This document shows positions 5,868 to 6,953 of a stretch of 6,953 nt of DNA, piece by piece. Numbering within the stretch: position 1 is the stretch's first letter; each line of letters begins with the position of its first letter. Both the position numbers and the translations under genes were made by a program. Origin of the DNA: Anaerolineae bacterium (lineage in GTDB: Bacteria > Chloroflexota > Anaerolineae > B4-G1); the NCBI GenBank assembly GCA_027079895.1, contig JALWUZ010000208.1:1-6953 (forward strand), in the 5' to 3' direction. Under the pieces are notes generated by a model. That model was not told the origin of the DNA. It saw nothing but the letters and a program-made list of their open reading frames with translations, and did not search any database.

Positions 5868-6953
5868 ATGACACCGGTTCCTCTCGTTCGACACATCGTC
5901 CTGCAACTGCGTCACCGCCGCCAGAAGGCGCAGCGGAGCGGGCTCAGCCAGATACTCCGCATCATCGGCATCCTGCTCCTCATCTTGCTCTTCCTCAACG
6001 GGAGCATCGCCCTCGGCGGGGTAAGCGCGGTCATCGGGGCCTACGCCTACTTCACCCGCGACCTGCCCGAACCGGAGGCCATCGAGGCCGCCGACGAGAA
6101 CTTCGAGACGACCAAGATCTACGACCGCACCGGCCAGCACCTGCTCTACGAGGTCATTGACCCCACTGGCGGCGACCGCACCTGGGTTCCCCTCGACCAA
6201 ATCCCCGACACCCTCATCTGCGCCACCGTCGCCAGCGAGGATCGTTCCTTCTGGGAGAACCCCGGCTTCAACCCGCGGGGCATCGCCCGCGCGTTCTGGG
6301 CCAACATCCGCGGACAGCAGATCCAGGGCGGCTCCTCCATCACCCAGCAGTTGATCAAGAACGTCGTCATCGAGAAGGAGCGGCGTTACATCAGCGCGGA
6401 GGGACCCAGTTGGAAGGACTACGAGCGCAAAATCACCGAAATCCTGCTCGCCTACCGCATCACCCAGAAGTACAGCAAGGAGCAGATTCTGGAGTGGTAT
6501 CTGAACACCAACTTCTACGGCAACCTGGCCTACGGCATCGAGGCCGCTTCCCGGGTCTACTTCGGCAAGAGCGCGAGTGAACTGACCCTTTCGGAAGCGG
6601 CGACGCTGGCCGCCATCCCCCAATTCCCCAAGATGAACCCCTTCGACGACCCGGAGGCGGCCCGCAAACGGCAGGGGCTGGTGCTGGACGCGATGGTGCG
6701 GCAGGGCTGCATCACCCGCGAGCAGGCCGTCGCCGCCAAGTACGAGCCCTGGCACCTGGCGACCCTCGTCGAGCGGTTCGACATCCAGGCCCCCCACTTC
6801 TCCATTTACGTGCGCAAGCAGTTGGAGGAGATGTTCGGCCCGGAGATGGTCTATCGGGGCGGGCTGCGGGTCTACACCACCCTCGACCTCGACTTGCAAG
6901 AACAGGCGGAGTGCGTGGCCCGCGCCCAAATCCGCCGTCTCTCCGGCGAGGAC
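5868..6953 (+). CDS. Class A penicillin-binding protein, transglycosylase half, 3'-partial
   Basis: Bifunctional peptidoglycan synthase that polymerises lipid II glycan chains and cross-links stem peptides on the outer face of the membrane. The frame stays open for 362 codons to the window edge, so the stop and the transpeptidase domain are missing. Seen: a basic cytosolic N-terminus (Arg/Lys/His at 8-23), a membrane anchor at about 32-61, then a GT51 domain at about 85-270. GT51 motifs are SEDRSFWENPGF with catalytic Glu124, GGSSITQQLIKN (154-165), RKITEILLA with the second catalytic Glu191, WYLNTNFYGNLAYGIEAA (from 210), and LSEAATLAAIPQFP. The later GGLRVYTTLDLDLQ (331-344) is the usual linker into the transpeptidase domain. 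Motif 1 has Asn where His is common (ENPGFN), a variant I associate with Chloroflexota. The stretch between motifs 2 and 3 seems about 10 residues longer than usual. The start follows a strong SD site 42 bases after the carboxypeptidase stop. Confidence 0.95.
   Translation, partial: MTPVPLVRHIVLQLRHRRQKAQRSGLSQILRIIGILLLILLFLNGSIALGGVSAVIGAYAYFTRDLPEPEAIEAADENFETTKIYDRTGQHLLYEVIDPTGGDRTWVPLDQIPDTLICATVASEDRSFWENPGFNPRGIARAFWANIRGQQIQGGSSITQQLIKNVVIEKERRYISAEGPSWKDYERKITEILLAYRITQKYSKEQILEWYLNTNFYGNLAYGIEAASRVYFGKSASELTLSEAATLAAIPQFPKMNPFDDPEAARKRQGLVLDAMVRQGCITREQAVAAKYEPWHLATLVERFDIQAPHFSIYVRKQLEEMFGPEMVYRGGLRVYTTLDLDLQEQAECVARAQIRRLSGED

Noticed and set aside
5523..6929. 468-codon open frame on the - strand across the carboxypeptidase end and the PBP
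   Set aside because: The + strand here encodes all GT51 motifs with a good SD site and stays open to the window edge; the antisense product is Leu/Val/Gly-rich and crosses an intergenic hairpin.
1..6953. Novel defence, mobile or RNA-guided system
   Set aside because: No repeat array, transposase, integrase, nuclease, toxin-antitoxin pair, reverse transcriptase or structured non-coding RNA was found; coding space is filled by four recognisable enzyme families.

Overview
The window is a dense, GC-rich (roughly two-thirds G+C by eye) stretch of bacterial chromosome. It holds four protein genes, all on the + strand and separated by short gaps of 17, 62 and 42 bases. Nearly all of it is coding. 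I see no tRNA, rRNA, CRISPR array, insertion sequence or phage gene. The gene set and several family quirks suggest a member of the Chloroflexota, perhaps an Anaerolineae-like lineage. These quirks are the YVYLPLILR block in the secreted protease, the FWxNPGF form of transglycosylase motif 1, and the AGPS-like oxidase. The taxonomic call is an inference from memory of protein families and was not tested by a search.

Layout: (1) 2-2554, the C-terminal 850 residues of a large secreted subtilisin-family (S8, KP-43-like) protease. It carries a beta-barrel, an IPT/TIG-like domain, a DUF11-like domain, a fibronectin-III-like domain and a C-terminal beta-sandwich; its 5' end lies outside the window. 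(2) 2572-4254, a 560-residue FAD-binding oxidase of the alkyl-dihydroxyacetonephosphate synthase (AGPS) type. It keeps the FAD-binding half but has replaced the histidine triplet and other active-site landmarks of true AGPS. (3) 4317-5825, a complete 502-residue M32 carboxypeptidase (carboxypeptidase Taq family) with all zinc ligands. (4) 5868 to the window end, the first 362 residues of a class A penicillin-binding protein with a membrane anchor and a complete GT51 transglycosylase domain; it runs off the 3' edge.

The spacing would allow one polycistronic transcript. However, a strong 11-bp stem-loop sits between genes 2 and 3 and a weaker 6-bp one between genes 3 and 4. Neither is followed by a T run on the + strand, so they look more like mRNA-processing or stabilising elements, or weak attenuators, than classic terminators. 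No clear sigma-70-type promoter was seen in any gap. Functionally the set mixes extracellular protein degradation, cytosolic peptide trimming, a probable lipid or 2-hydroxyacid-type flavoenzyme, and cell-wall synthesis. Nothing here forces these into one pathway, and I found no convincing undescribed multi-gene system. The most interesting single item is the oxidase, which has an AGPS fold but lacks the AGPS catalytic signature.
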